Of a stretch of 64,000 bases of DNA, positions 23,657 to 34,945 are shown piece after piece (position 1 is the stretch's first letter; each line of letters begins with the position of its first letter). The position numbers and the translations under genes were made by a program. This DNA comes from Paragonimus westermani. Its lineage: Eukaryota; Platyhelminthes; Trematoda; Plagiorchiida; Troglotrematidae. The notes under the pieces are model-generated. The model saw only the letters and a list, made by a program, of their open reading frames with translations. It had not been told where the DNA came from and searched no databases. The DNA lies in NCBI GenBank assembly GCA_008508345.1, contig QNGE01002664.1, positions 19,194 to 83,193 of the forward strand. Reading direction: 5' to 3'.

Positions 23657-24270
23657 CATTAGTTTGATAAAAACTAAGGGAAAACTGTCGCGACCAGCTG
23701 GAATCAGTAACCACAGACTAAGTCAATCATAAGCACAAGTGAACCATGCTGTTCCATGTATCGAAGCACACTGGGAACTGTCCTCTCATCACTGGAATAA
23801 GTTCCATCAGGCAAACTGCAAACTAGTGTATATATTCTCTATTCAGAAATCTGAATACAGGTGCAATTGATTCGGAGAGGTTACTTGGTACACTCAGTCG
23901 GACTGAAAAACAATACCTATATATATTCAAAATTTTGGTCATTTGAAGGCAATCGAGCTTTTCCCTGTCAGTCGTGCCGTTTACCCCCGGTTTAATGGAG
24001 GCCGTTGACTATTACTGAGGTAGGTATCGCAATTAACCTGTGAATTATTGTCACTGTCTACTAAAGAAACCATTATCATTCAATTAAATTGTATACACAA
24101 TACATAATTCGACACCTGTTGTTCCTTGTCTAAGATGTGTGGTCGAAGTTCACTGGATAGGCATAACTGATGAGTGTTAACAACCATGGAAAGCAGGTCG
24201 TGTGTTTCTGATGAACGTCGACCACTGACCATATACTATTTATGCCGACTCAATTTAAATAACTTTTAAT
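23657..24270. other. 5-prime flank of GT14 copy A
   Basis: No gag-like frame follows the LTR. This region probably holds the intron between a non-coding first exon and the coding exon of GT14 copy A, because a TTTTCAG acceptor ends at 24279. Confidence 0.4.
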
Positions 24271-24280
24271 TGTTTTCAGT

Positions 24281-24985
24281 ATGTCGGAGGTTTCTTTGAA
24301 GATGTCAAAAACAATCACGAAGGCTTACCCTCCAGCTCACTATCTAATGCGGTCTAACAAAACGATCGGATGGTACATAGTGATCATTGCACTTTGCGGA
24401 TTAACATATAATCTCGGTCAACTGTCCGGCTTCTTAACAGGACATTTCATCAGAGGATTGGAGAACCCAGAGTGCCGGATTTGCGAACATAGCACCAACA
24501 AGGCAAACATATGGTCTGTCCATACTGAACGTCCAGAGGAGCTGGATTTCCCACTGGCCTACAGCATTATGGTGTTCACCGATCTAGATCGAGCAGTAAG
24601 ATTGCTGAAAGCTATCTATCGATCACACAATCAATATTGCATTCATGTGGATCGGAAAACTCCGAAAGCAAGCGAGAGCTATTTACACCAAGCGGCAAGG
24701 CTGCTCGGCAGCAATATCTTGTTCGTTCCTCCAGAGAAACGCTTGAATGTGAGGTGGGGAACGTTGAGTGTACTTCAACCGGAACTGTTGTGCGCACAGC
24801 TTCTGATGCAAGCAGATGCCATATGGAAATACTGGATCAATCTGACTGGACATGAGTTTCCATTGAAGACCAACTGGGAAATTGTGAGTGCATTGCGTGC
24901 CATGAATGGCACTAATGTGGTCGAGGCCATCTATAAGAAGAGAAATGTCAAACGTTTTCCCGATGCACGTTCTCTGGGGTTCAAC
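24281..24985 (+). CDS. GT14 beta-1,6-GlcNAc-transferase copy A, exon 1
   Basis: First coding exon (235 codons), phase 0 at a GTGAGT donor. Exons 1 and 2 give 399 residues. The ATG is one base after a TTGTTTTCAG acceptor, implying an upstream non-coding exon; a second in-frame Met lies at residue 8. Residues about 29-48 (TIGWYIVIIALCGLTYNLGQ) form the type II membrane anchor. A stem with PECRICEHS follows, then the GT14 catalytic domain: FPLAYSIMVFTDLDRA, YCIHVDRKT, LNVRWGTLSVLQPELLC, YWINLTGHEFPLK and AMNGTNVV. It should act in the Golgi on O-glycans. From about 24525 to 24922 the DNA is almost identical to copy B, while the N-terminus is unrelated, a sharp boundary suggesting gene conversion. 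Confidence 0.9.
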
Positions 24986-25786
24986 GTGAGTTCATTATAC
25001 ACAATTTGCGAATTGGTCCACTTCTGAGTGCATCGACAATTCCCCCCATTTTGATCATGCTCATTCAATCGTGACCGCCCCTGAATCGATTATCCCGAGT
25101 AATGGGAGGCCAGGTAGTTCAGGTAGACGTAGATAACTGGCAGATGCGCAGATCAGTGAAGACTGAATCAAATATGGTCTGCGTAGGCGACTAATATACA
25201 CTGTGTGAACAGTGATGGAATACTAACCCGGACACATGAGGCCAATCCACAGTTGACACCTTAACAGTTCTGACCAATTGTGAACGTGGACATAGTGAGT
25301 TGCAATGGATTAAAAGCAGTGGTTATATGACACAGTGACTAGCAAACACAACACTGGTGGATTAAATCTGATGTGAGCATTTGTGCGGACGGCAATTATG
25401 TATCGTTTAAGCATGCAAGAGCCGGGACGCTGAATAAGCTTTGTTGTCACTATTCAGGTTTGATGATGGTTTTGCGAATAGAGACTATTCCAGTTTTGCT
25501 CGACAGTATGCAGTTTGAGGTTCTATCACCAGAAATCGCCTCCCAATCCGCAATGACCGACTTGAACAGCACGGTCGCTGGTTTGACGCATTACCTAGAG
25601 GTGCTGGAGGTGCGCAACACTGATCGCCATAACCTGATCTATCAAGTTCGTAAATATTTACTCTGATATGCTGCTGCAGACAACTGACTTTGAAATCCCG
25701 TCCACTTGAATAGACGAATTCAAACTCTAAACACCTCTTTCTCCCCATGCCCCCGACCCACCATGACCATGATTCCCACACCACAG
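24986..25786 (+). other. Intron of GT14 copy A
   Basis: An 801-base GT/AG intron. Its last 200-270 bases resemble the intron of copy B next to exon 2. An open frame at 25373-25666 is shared in part with copy B, but the differences fall mostly on amino-acid-changing positions and copy B has a stop, so it is not treated as an exon. Confidence 0.7.
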
Positions 25787-26281
25787 TTCACCTGGTACAA
25801 GGGGCCGGTTCACGTGATTGTCCGTCGCGAGTTCGTCGACTACATGCTGAACAATCCTCGAGCGAAACAATTGTACAACACTCTGGCACGTCAGGCCGCA
25901 AACAAAATACCCGACGAGACATACTTCGCCACCCTGAATCACAACCCTGACACGTTCCCAATTCCCGGAGCATTTCTGGGAGTGCATGAAACCAACTGGC
26001 CTCAGTCCATTGCCAGATTCAAGATTTGGCGTGAATTCAAATGGCCATGTGGTAGTAAACGATGGAGACACTTTATCTGTATGCTTGGCTGGGCCGAGTT
26101 GTCAAAACTCCGATCCAGTCCGCAACTGTTTGCCAACAAATTCGTACCACCAGATGCGTATGGGATGCTTGAGCTATGGTTGGCCAGGAAGGTACTGTAT
26201 GAGATTACGTACGGTCGACACCATCCAAGTTTCAATCTGTCCTACTACAGAAATCATGAAATGTCATGGAATCATCTATGA
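25787..26281 (+). CDS. GT14 beta-1,6-GlcNAc-transferase copy A, exon 2
   Basis: Terminal exon (164 codons plus stop) joined in phase 0, giving ...SLGFN-FTWYKGP.... It contains FTWYKGPVHVIVRREFVDYM, then IPDETYFATLNHNP with the catalytic Glu at about residue 279 of the spliced protein, PGAFLG, a Cys-containing RFKIW...CGSKRW segment, ICMLGWAELSKL and QLFANKFV near the end, all in family order. The stop is followed by a non-coding flank. The segment between exon-1 NGTNVV and FTWYKG is about 25 residues shorter than in vertebrate core-2 enzymes. Both copies share this, so it looks like a lineage feature and not an error. Confidence 0.9.
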   Translation, partial: FTWYKGPVHVIVRREFVDYMLNNPRAKQLYNTLARQAANKIPDETYFATLNHNPDTFPIPGAFLGVHETNWPQSIARFKIWREFKWPCGSKRWRHFICMLGWAELSKLRSSPQLFANKFVPPDAYGMLELWLARKVLYEITYGRHHPSFNLSYYRNHEMSWNHL

Positions 26282-26967
26282 GTGACACACACAACCCCAT
26301 GGTTCTAACACGTATGTGATGCATGAATCGGTGGACAGTTGTTTTCACAATCTCACCGAACCCTCTCCACATGTCCCCCTATTCACGTGTCAAACAACGC
26401 TCCCACTCTTATAGCTTCTCCTCTTCAAATCGATTGCACTGTCATACTCATTCGTGACAACGACCATCTGAACTCACACACCCACTCTGATGAGACTGTT
26501 CTGTGGTCTTTCGACCACAGTGGGTTCCGAGACCGACCGTGCCTTAATTCTCCATGGATTCCGTCATGTCCGCCGCTTATCAATTCCTAACTTACCATAA
26601 TATGTAAATGTGTATGTGCATTACCCATCTTGGTTCTCCTGAAATCAACAGCCTTTTTGGGCTAAATTTTAAATTATTCCTTTTAGGGTGTATGTACTCC
26701 ATCTAATTCCTGTTATTAACGCGTGTTTGGACGCGCTGAAATTCAAGTAGATTTGAATAATGTGGCTTGTTGCGTTCAGTGACACCTCGGAAAGTGTACT
26801 GGATTTTGACGAAGTGAGTATTCATTCACCATTTTACATTGTTGTGGTATGTGCATGTACGTTTATCAAGTGGACGTGTCAAGGCTGGTAGCGTTGGGCG
26901 GGTTCGTAACCAGCATTAGTTTTCACATTGTCAATTTCTTTGTCATGTGGTGCTCCACCTAATAAGG
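26282..26967. other. 3-prime flank of GT14 copy A
   Basis: This should include the 3-prime UTR. A plus-strand frame at 26339-26590 is rich in Ser, Thr and Pro but has no motif. No firm polyadenylation signal was identified. Confidence 0.4.
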
Positions 26968-27660
26968 TCGGCGGCATCCGATTCGGATTAGCCTGTCACA
27001 GTGACCGAAGCCAAAGGACGCCTGTGCTTAGCCATCACTGCAATTGGCTTGCGCCTCACCAATTGCGGTTCCACCCACACATATATCCAGTGTAAACCCG
27101 AAGGAATAAGACAGGGAGGTGTGACAGTTGATTGGCTAATAAGGAAAGGAAACCCTTATCTCTCGGACACTGAACAGAGAGAGGCTGCAATGACGAGATC
27201 TACACTGAGAAGAAAGATTTTTGAAGTGTGATACAAAGAGCATTGCAGTATGGGAGTGCATGTTGGTGCATCCCAGAGAAGATAGTGATGAAAACAAAAT
27301 TCTCATTTAACTGTGAATAGCCAGGCAGATCTTTCATCTTACAGCACATCGACAAAGCCGAAGTAAAGAATGGATAGAAGACCACAGACACTCCAGTTTC
27401 TAAAAAGAAGAGCGGACTAATTGTCAATGACCAGGATGTTGGCCGATGCAGTCATTAAATGAAGTAAAATGGATATACTGATGTGACCTACCTGACCTGA
27501 GCCTAACGTACTCGCCGCCTCTTCGCCACCTAATGCACACACACGGACGCACACTCACGTTAGAGCCAAACAGTAGCTGCCACATTAGATGGATAAACAG
27601 ACTGGTTAACCAACTGATCACCAAACAACGTCGTGAAAACACGGTTTGACGGCAGCGAAA
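26968..27660 (+). repeat. Dispersed repeat R, copy 2
   Basis: Bases 26968-27275 match copy 1 (from its window-cut start) and the inverted copy 3, including CGGCGGCATCCGATTCGGAT at the left, which is shared with copy 3. After about 270 unshared bases, 27568-27650 again matches 287-370 of copy 1. The 76-codon frame at 27001-27231 is unbroken here but not in copy 1. Confidence 0.75.
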
Positions 27661-29337
27661 CTCACAAAGGGAAAATATTTGTCCCTGTAGCAACCGAGTC
27701 ATCCGTTCAACCTTTTCAGCCGCAGATGTATTCAGGTAGCAGTACATTTTTGGGCCCATTCTCATCCTAGCTTAATCCCATTGATATCGGAACACTAATG
27801 GCCAGATAGCCTTCTCGGCACGAGTTCAGCCAATTTGTTGATGCAACCGCTCATGACATAGACATGGATACACCAGGGTGTACTCTCTTTTAGCAAACAG
27901 TGCAGAGTTAGGCCAACGTGGTTCGAGTGGCCAAGTGGTGTATGAATCGGAAGGTTGTCTAAACGCCAGCTGGCAACTGCGTCAGCTGAATGCATGTTCG
28001 CTGGGTCTTCTTCTGGTCAAAGTGTTGCACCCAACTTTGCAATCAGATTACTGTGTCCGAGTGATAGAACAGATTACTGACATACGTTTGCTCAGGCCAT
28101 TCGACTATCAACCGGTCATGATGGGCACAGAAGTTGCAAGTATGTTAATGATGGAAACAGAAGATAGTGGTGAATGTGACAAGGAGCTCGCATTTCAAAT
28201 TGTTTGAAGCATGATTTGATATCCATTCGAGAGGACCATGCTTGTTTAGTGTATACCACAACTAACATTTTTGTGGTTTCAGTTTTTAACGCTACGTCAC
28301 ATACCTAAGAGGAATATGACCTACCGTATTTCGAATTCCACATTGCTAACACCAGAACCTTATTTTAGACAGCAATTGCAGGTAGGTGTGCGAGGTGAAC
28401 AGGTACATTTCAGGAGGACGATGCACACAAAGCTCAGAGATCCTGAAAAGAGATTCTGAGTTCGTGGAGGCGAGTGATAAGGCATGGTAGGAGGATCATA
28501 CCACATCACCGATTGTACACAACATCAGCAATGAGCTCAACCTGCTCATGTATCAAATGATGATTACTTTGGTTGCAATAATGGAGCATTTGAACACTAG
28601 ATGGAGTGATGATGTGATTAGTAAAATTACCAAACACCAATTGGGATTCCTAATGAATAGGTCACCTGTATGGAACTAACAGGCCAGATAAACGGCAGTA
28701 TTCAATAAACACTCGGATGTTTAAGCAGCATAGCTCAAAGTAATGTGGGAGTTGGACCAAAAACAAGGCCGATATATGGGGTGAACGGCGTGCTAGAGAC
28801 AAGTTAGCCACTACATCAACAATAAATGAAATTGGTGCGAGTAAACCGAAGTGTGAGGTGTTCAGTGGATGAGAAGGTCGTTCAGGGGATTACTGAGCAG
28901 CGGGATATAGCCCTGAAAGTTGATAAGACTACACCGGTACTATCAGAACTACAATCCATTTACAGCCAGCGAAGAAGAACGATCAATGATGCAAAACACT
29001 AATATGCAGAAGACTACAAATATTAACGCCACTTATATAGTACATTTGCAGCTGTTCACCGATAGTGGGGTTACCATATCAATCGGGAAAATACAGAAAT
29101 TCACTATTATGGGTTGGACGTCAAGCTGATGAGTGACTGGGTTGTAAGTCGAGAGGGAAAACTTTGGACTGGTCATCAGGTGAGGCTGAATATTCACAGA
29201 GCATAATAAATCAATAACCTTCAATCAGAAAAACACCACGTACTTCAGTAACTCAACGTCTTGCAACTAAACAATTACAGTAGGCCTAAATGAACTCGGC
29301 CAAAGTGATGACTGATAACCTTGCTGAATAGCCATCG
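27661..29337. other. No gene recognised
   Basis: A plus-strand frame of 109 codons at 27878-28207 has a TTTTAG acceptor-like sequence just upstream and text of ordinary protein composition (SYCVRVIEQI-like). It could be an exon, but I cannot name a family and no donor fits clearly. Otherwise only short frames. Confidence 0.35.
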
Positions 29338-29366
29338 TCATCATCATCATCATCATCATCATCATC
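29338..29366 (+). repeat. CAT/ATC trinucleotide microsatellite
   Basis: About nine to ten perfect CAT repeats, usable as a length-polymorphic marker. It is not in a recognised gene. Confidence 0.95.
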
Positions 29367-30009
29367 GCAGACACGTGATGGTAATAGATTTATTGAGCAC
29401 GTGAATGGTCTCACATCAACGATGAGACACAGGTAAGACAAATAGTCATTCAACCGATTACGTGGACGACACGACTGGACCGTTGGGATCTAGAGGGCGA
29501 GAGAGGCACATGTGTGCTCGGACAGATGTTTGTCTTGCAGACAGCGGCAGACGCAGGTGTCACATTCCTCCTTCTGGTTTGCATAACCTACATGATCATC
29601 GACAAGTTTCTCCATACAGATTATGTTGTTGTAAGGGTCCCTCTTCCACAGCGGAATCATGGATTGGGTCACGGTTCCGAGTTGATTCTTCCGATTCGAT
29701 GGTTACTGAGCGCGAACGCACATGGTCCGGTCATCCGGTAGGACGATTTCATTGATCCAGCTATTTTCCGCTCTGATTTGTCCGAGTTTCCATGCTTCTT
29801 CATGAAATAATTTCTCATAAACTAGATCATTCACATTTAAATCGTGAGCAGATGATCTCCGGTCGTACGATTGTTTCATTTTCCTCCGTGTGCCTTCAAT
29901 TTAAAGACAAGCATGTGGGAATAGTGGGTTCATATGAGTACCTAACTTCCGATGAAAGTTTAGATCGATTAGGATTCTATCGTTAGTTCCAGTTGGGGTA
30001 GCAGGTACG
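29367..30009. other. Probable decayed 3-prime part of the gypsy relic
   Basis: Lies downstream (on the minus strand) of the integrase relic at 30010-30535. The minus-strand text has scattered basic and Ser/Glu-rich stretches but no clear GPY/F module. No LTR was found. Confidence 0.35.
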
Positions 30010-30535
30010 TGGAAAGCAACTTCTTCAACTTCGTTTTCATCCGTCCTGGAAACTGTTTATTTTCCGGTCCACTTTCATATGTTTGGATCGCATGGTCCAC
30101 CAGCTCATTTAGTGCTGAATTATAAGCAACGGTCCTCACATGTCGGATTTCATTGTTCTTTCTAAATTCTTAAAGTTAGTGCCACTGTCAAATATGATAG
30201 TTTGAGGAATTCCAAATCTGCTGCAACAACCTCGTGACGACGAAACTGCGATCTCAGATGTAGCATTTGTCACTGGATAAACGTCAGTTCATTTCGAATA
30301 AACATTGATAACTAATGAACACATGTTTTGCTCCATTGAATCAAAATAGCCTAAGTGATCATGCTCCCAAGCTATATCCGGTCATCTCTAAGAATTGAGC
30401 AACACATGAGGAGCATTCCTTTGAGTAGTTTGACAAGTCACACGACTACGAACAAACTGTTTTATATCCTTGTCGAGGTTCGGCAACCATAGATGGGATT
30501 GTGGTTAACACGCAGCACGAAGGGTGAAGTGTTAA
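30010..30535 (-). pseudogene. Ty3/gypsy integrase relic, second lineage
   Basis: Minus-strand text runs DIAWEHDHLGYF, SLVINVYSK, a TDVYPVTNATSE block, SRFGIPQTIIFDSGTNF and then stops. This follows the order of gypsy integrase cores of the K02A2.6 type (xxHIDFxGPF, LVVVDAYSKWPEV, then the second Asp in TIVSDNGTQF). The second Asp is kept, the first motif is damaged, and at least four stops break the frame. It differs from the relic at 7215-7680, so it belongs to a different gypsy lineage. Confidence 0.75.
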
Positions 30536-30539
30536 TTAC

Positions 30540-30680
30540 AGTTCGGACGAAGATGTGCACTATTGAAGAGGCTTAATAAAAGTGAGACCCAGGTCAATTT
30601 TAAATTGGACCAGCTGAAAGGCTTATCTGAATGAGAGGGCAACGGTCAAGTGTGAGTGGCATTCAGTTTGGCATAATCTA
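30540..30680 (+). mobile_element. Hammerhead-type SINE, 3-prime part
   Basis: Begins with GATGTGCACTATTGAAGAGG, an eroded stem I and core, followed by a stem II relic, then the SINE tail (GCTTATCTGAATGAGAGG ... AGTGTGAGTGGCATTCAG). The tRNA-like head is lost. Confidence 0.6.
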
Positions 30681-32329
30681 GATCCCTGAACTCCCATCAA
30701 GTCATGAATTACCCATGAAGTGTAAACCCCTAGGGTGCTAATGAAATCCACTTGCTCCGAGACAATAAAACCTAAAATTTCCCAAAATGCATTTCAGAAA
30801 AATTTGTCACGATGCTGTGTGTATGATATAGTTCAGGTAAGACATAGAATCGGCTGTTGTGAACAGGTTTATTTGGTGTACATACAACAACATACTCCTA
30901 GGGAAAAGGACCTTACTCGGGTTACCAGTAATAGATATATCGGAAAACACCGGTAGGGTAATCAAACCCCATAACAAAATAGTCCAACCGGGTTGCTGAT
31001 TGTAGTTAGCACACTGCCGTATCACCAAATGTAATATACGAATATGTCTATAAGTTTAAGTCCGAAGGATAACCAAGGGGTCGTAAATTGGAAACAGAAT
31101 AATCCCCAACTGAAAGCGTAATACAAATCCGGTGCGACAAAACTGATTCAAGTTAATCCGATAGTCACCGCATACTCTCAGAGTTTCGGTGTGTTCCCCA
31201 TTGATGTCACACAAAGCTGAGACTTCACTAGTGCCACGACATTTATTGGCTTGCTCCTGTCAAATTTTAAGTAGCTGTTCACCCAACCCAAACGAAATGG
31301 TAAGCTGTTTCACAAGAATGGATGTACGAATGAAATTAAGACATACTGGTTTAGTACGTATTCCTCCTGAGGCTCGAGAACACTAAAGTGGCAAGTCATT
31401 CAGATTTAATGGAAACGCACTAATGGGTTCCGGAAACGAAAGGTTTAAACCAATCATATATTTCCGGCCAATGATCGATGTGTCAGAATCAATAACCAAA
31501 AATGTACAAACCTAATCGTCAGATGCGTAATCAAAGAGGTGGAATTCGTAGAAGCTCAGAAGCGACGGACAGATTATGAGGAATGTCGGTCATTCTTAAG
31601 GAGACGTTGAGATTTAGGCGTTGACAACAATCATTTGTAATGGAAGATTCACTTACAGTGTCATCGATGCGCAAATTAATTAGCCTAGTCACTGAAATAC
31701 TAAGGTAGAGTAATGTGATGTCCATCAAGGAAATTAATTAACTCCGGAGTCGGCTAAATAGTCCTGCCGAACTGAAGTCAGTTTCACCAAACAAGAATTG
31801 TCAGCTTATCACATACCTTCACAGAGCAAGCCATTCACTTCATGAAAATCGGTTGGTCAAGTATAAAGGAAGCGATCAGCTTGATCAAACGACATCTGGG
31901 CGTACACGATCAGTTGATATGATCTGGTTAAGGAGCACACCGTATGTGAGGAAATTCGGACTGGCGTTGTGTAACAACATGACGAACAAGTTATTTGAAT
32001 CAACCTAGTGAACCCCTTACTACGTACATCTGACGGTCGCTGGGGGCTGATTTATCGTTCTCTTTTAAGATTCTTCGCCTGGCTGTATCAACACTTTGGG
32101 GAGTCACGAAAAACAACGTTTCAGCGATCACACCGCTTTCGATAAATTGTCCTATTTGGCTGGTAAAATTATATGATTTCAAGTAGCGAATAGGAAAATT
32201 AGTGACCAACAAAATAAGATAACTATGGTTAGATAGGTGATTAACACCATTTCGCTGTGCTTGGGAACATAAACGAGGTCGGTCTTTGGTAGTCAGTGTT
32301 AATCGGATTGGGACAGTCAGAGGAGAACA
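30681..32329. other. No gene recognised
   Basis: Only short frames. The minus-strand frame at 32000-32392 starts inside the Penelope-like tail and is not a separate gene. Confidence 0.4.
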
Positions 32330-32400
32330 AACTGTTTTAGAGTTTGGCCAAGGAAACCCTAAGTGCTGAACAAGTTGTTTTTGCACACACAAATTCAGGT
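32330..32400 (-). pseudogene. Penelope-like element C-terminal tail
   Basis: Minus-strand text LNLCVQKQLVQHLGFPWP matches the conserved C-terminal block of GIY-YIG endonucleases of Penelope-like elements. Only this tail, about 20 residues, is recognisable. Confidence 0.55.
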
Positions 32401-34299
32401 GACAATCGGATTGTGATTGTCTCGGTCATCGGCTTGAGGGGGCATTTGGTCTTTCGCGGTACGGTGGCCTGGACCTGATTTATATAGGGATTTTCAATTA
32501 CTTGAGGCATATGCTGAGGAGTGTTGGCTTTACGGTGACAGCAAATTGACTGGTTGATTAAATGGAGTACAGTATTGTCTATTGTGTTGCGTACCGTGTC
32601 TGTAAAACCTGGGCTAGTGATAACCTCGGTAGTTCAGTGAGCAGATACACGCGTCTCAACGTAGGCTGTCGTCTGTGCGCACTATACGGCTAGATGGTTT
32701 CTTTTAAATTGTAAATCTCTTTTATCACTGCAACGGCCAACGACACTGTGAAGAAGTCGACGCAATTTGATTGAAAGTGTTGTGAGATCGGATAAATTTA
32801 AGCCTGAACGTAGCGAATGGAAATACGGAATAACGAATAAACAACATCGATGGCAGATGTACGCCCACAAAAACGCATTAGCATTCAAACCAAGACAAGA
32901 ACACTTGTAGACTGAGAGTACTTTGTCCCAGGGTTGCGAACATTGTCAGCATGCCAGTCGGACAAAGCAGAGTAGCGTTGTGCATTTGCACCCAATATCG
33001 AAACAGTTACAATCGGCCATTGATTGCAAAATTGATACATCACACAAAGCTAATGAGAGTGCATTTGCTCCTAATAGTTCTCAAGAAATGGTCCCTTTTC
33101 TTTTGTTGTACTTCATTTGCAATAGAAACAGCATGTCTGTGTTTGAAACATCTGAATCAAACTGTTTCGACCAGGCTATCGTGAACGTGTATCTATTGTG
33201 AAGCCAAAGTTAGCGACCCTTGAGTGAGACGTACGGTTCGATTGAAACGGTGACTCATGCTCACAGCTAAACCGACGATGTGCATGAACTGCTAGTCAAG
33301 TTTCTTTGAGTACATGTGGCTATCTATCGACAAACGATCAATAAAGCTTCATAATGTGGTCAAGTTTATAGACGGTGATCGTTCATCATGATCGTAAATG
33401 GTGATGCAACGCTGACAGAGAAACCAGGGTTCGACAAGTTCACATGCTCATTCGTCCTCATGACATTCAGCAGCTAGCGCGTCAGCGCCTTTAGCAGCCA
33501 GTTTCGCACGCGTGAAGTCATTATTGATTGGCTGTTAAAAGTCGCTTGTATGAGCTCAAAGCCAGTGCTTCCTTCCCGTTTCAATATGAATGTGGGTAAT
33601 AAAATAGATGGTTTAGTGCGAATCACTTAAGAACTGATGCTCTGGTTTTCACATCAGTCATGCAGTTACGAATGATTGGTGTTTTTCTGACTACAATATT
33701 CATATGACACCTGTGCTAATTTGCGTACTGTTGTGGTAAAACTACCTGAATTGTGATCTGAATTTGACACGACCTTCACCTTCATGGGTACCGTTACTCT
33801 GGTGCTTCTCAGATTGTTGGCGAAACTTCAAAGTAACAGTTTGAATAACTGTTACCACTGGACCGTAGGCTGAGGAAAATGGCTCGACTATCATCGAGCA
33901 CAATCAGCTGTCGCTCCCACCCCTTTCATCAAAAACGTTAAATGTTAACACTTCGTTTAGTCTCGTCGCTCACGAACGTAAAACACCGAACATATAAGAC
34001 GTGTACATGGTAATGACAAAAGAAGCGGTCATCGACTGCAGTTTACGTGAAACGAGGGCTGTTATCAATTTCAGGACAGACAAACTGCACGAATCAAAAG
34101 TTTGTGCACGAACACAATGCCAGGTGGCGGGTATTAATTAACACTGCGTCGGAGAATGTAAGCAATATAGGGTTGCGGTTGCTCAGTAACACGTAAAACA
34201 GATTGTCTGTTCGCATGATGTGGTTTGCAATGGATGAGATGAGATTTCCACTCACGCATTCTGTTGCCATTATCTTTCGCGTTATCGCATGCGTACGTT
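32401..34299. other. No gene recognised
   Basis: About 1.9 kb with only short open frames on both strands. Nothing supportable. Confidence 0.4.
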
Positions 34300-34670
34300 C
34301 AACCATTCTTGGTTGCAGGCACTGGCCTGTTATGCCGATATTGAACTGAGATTACATATGAGACAGGGCATTACAGGAGACCACGATTATGAACAAGTTG
34401 AACGACAGTTGTAATTGGGAGTCACAACCGCAACTCAGCCCCAAGTTATACACGAGTTAGAGCAAACTGTACTTTTCGATCTACATCATTTGTGATGTGT
34501 TCTTCCTTGAAAAGTATGCTGAGAAAGACATGCTTCAGAGGAACGGTAGTCTTGATCGGTCTTTTCTGGCTGTGCAGAGCAGCAGTTTTTTCGGGATGTT
34601 TTTTGGTGAGCAACACCTTCTTTAATCTGTCCTCTTCTCTTTGTAGGCAATCATCAGTACAGATCTGTCG
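34300..34670 (-). pseudogene. Penelope-like element connector fragment
   Basis: Minus-strand text KTTVPLKHVFLSILFKEEHI then DVDRKVQFALTRVYNLGAEL resembles the segment between reverse transcriptase and GIY-YIG endonuclease in Penelope-like elements (a hydrophobic strand, then a basic helix that leads to a yeast-like YPAA block). It directly adjoins the inverted copy of repeat R at 34677, perhaps as an insertion target. Stops follow at about 34435. Confidence 0.5.
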
Positions 34671-34676
34671 GGCTGT

Positions 34677-34945
34677 GTGAAACAGCCTCTCTCTGTTTAG
34701 TTTCCGAGAGGTGAGAGTTTCCTTTCCTTATTAGCCAATCAACTGACTAACCAGCATTGGCCGGCTGGATAGAAAAGCCCCACTGGCACACCTCCCGGTC
34801 TTATTCCTTCGGGTTTACACTAGATACGTGGTGTGTTGGTGGAACTGCAATTGGCTTGCACCGCACCAATTGCAGTGATGGCTAAGCGCAGGCGTCCTTT
34901 GGCTTCGGTCACTGTGACAGGCTAATCCGAATCGGATGCCGCCAA
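34677..34945 (-). repeat. Dispersed repeat R, copy 3 (inverted)
   Basis: Reverse complement of the core of copies 1 and 2, sharing GTGTAAACCCGAAGGAATAAG and GGCGGCATCCGATTCGGAT. Similarity stops at GAGAGGCTG, where copies 1 and 2 continue but copy 3 passes into Penelope-like sequence, so this is a real breakpoint. Confidence 0.75.

Noticed and set aside
24160..24190. CTGATGAG sequence as a hammerhead core (also near 22362, 6530 and 29117)
   Set aside because: No GAAA box at the right distance and no complementary stems; eight bases recur by chance.
25373..25666. Open frame in the GT14 copy A intron, partly shared with copy B
   Set aside because: The shared bases reflect common intron ancestry: most differences would change the amino acid and copy B has a stop, and joining exon 1 directly to exon 2 already gives family-like text.
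29338..29366. CRISPR-like or regulatory repeat
   Set aside because: It is a plain CAT microsatellite in a eukaryotic genome.
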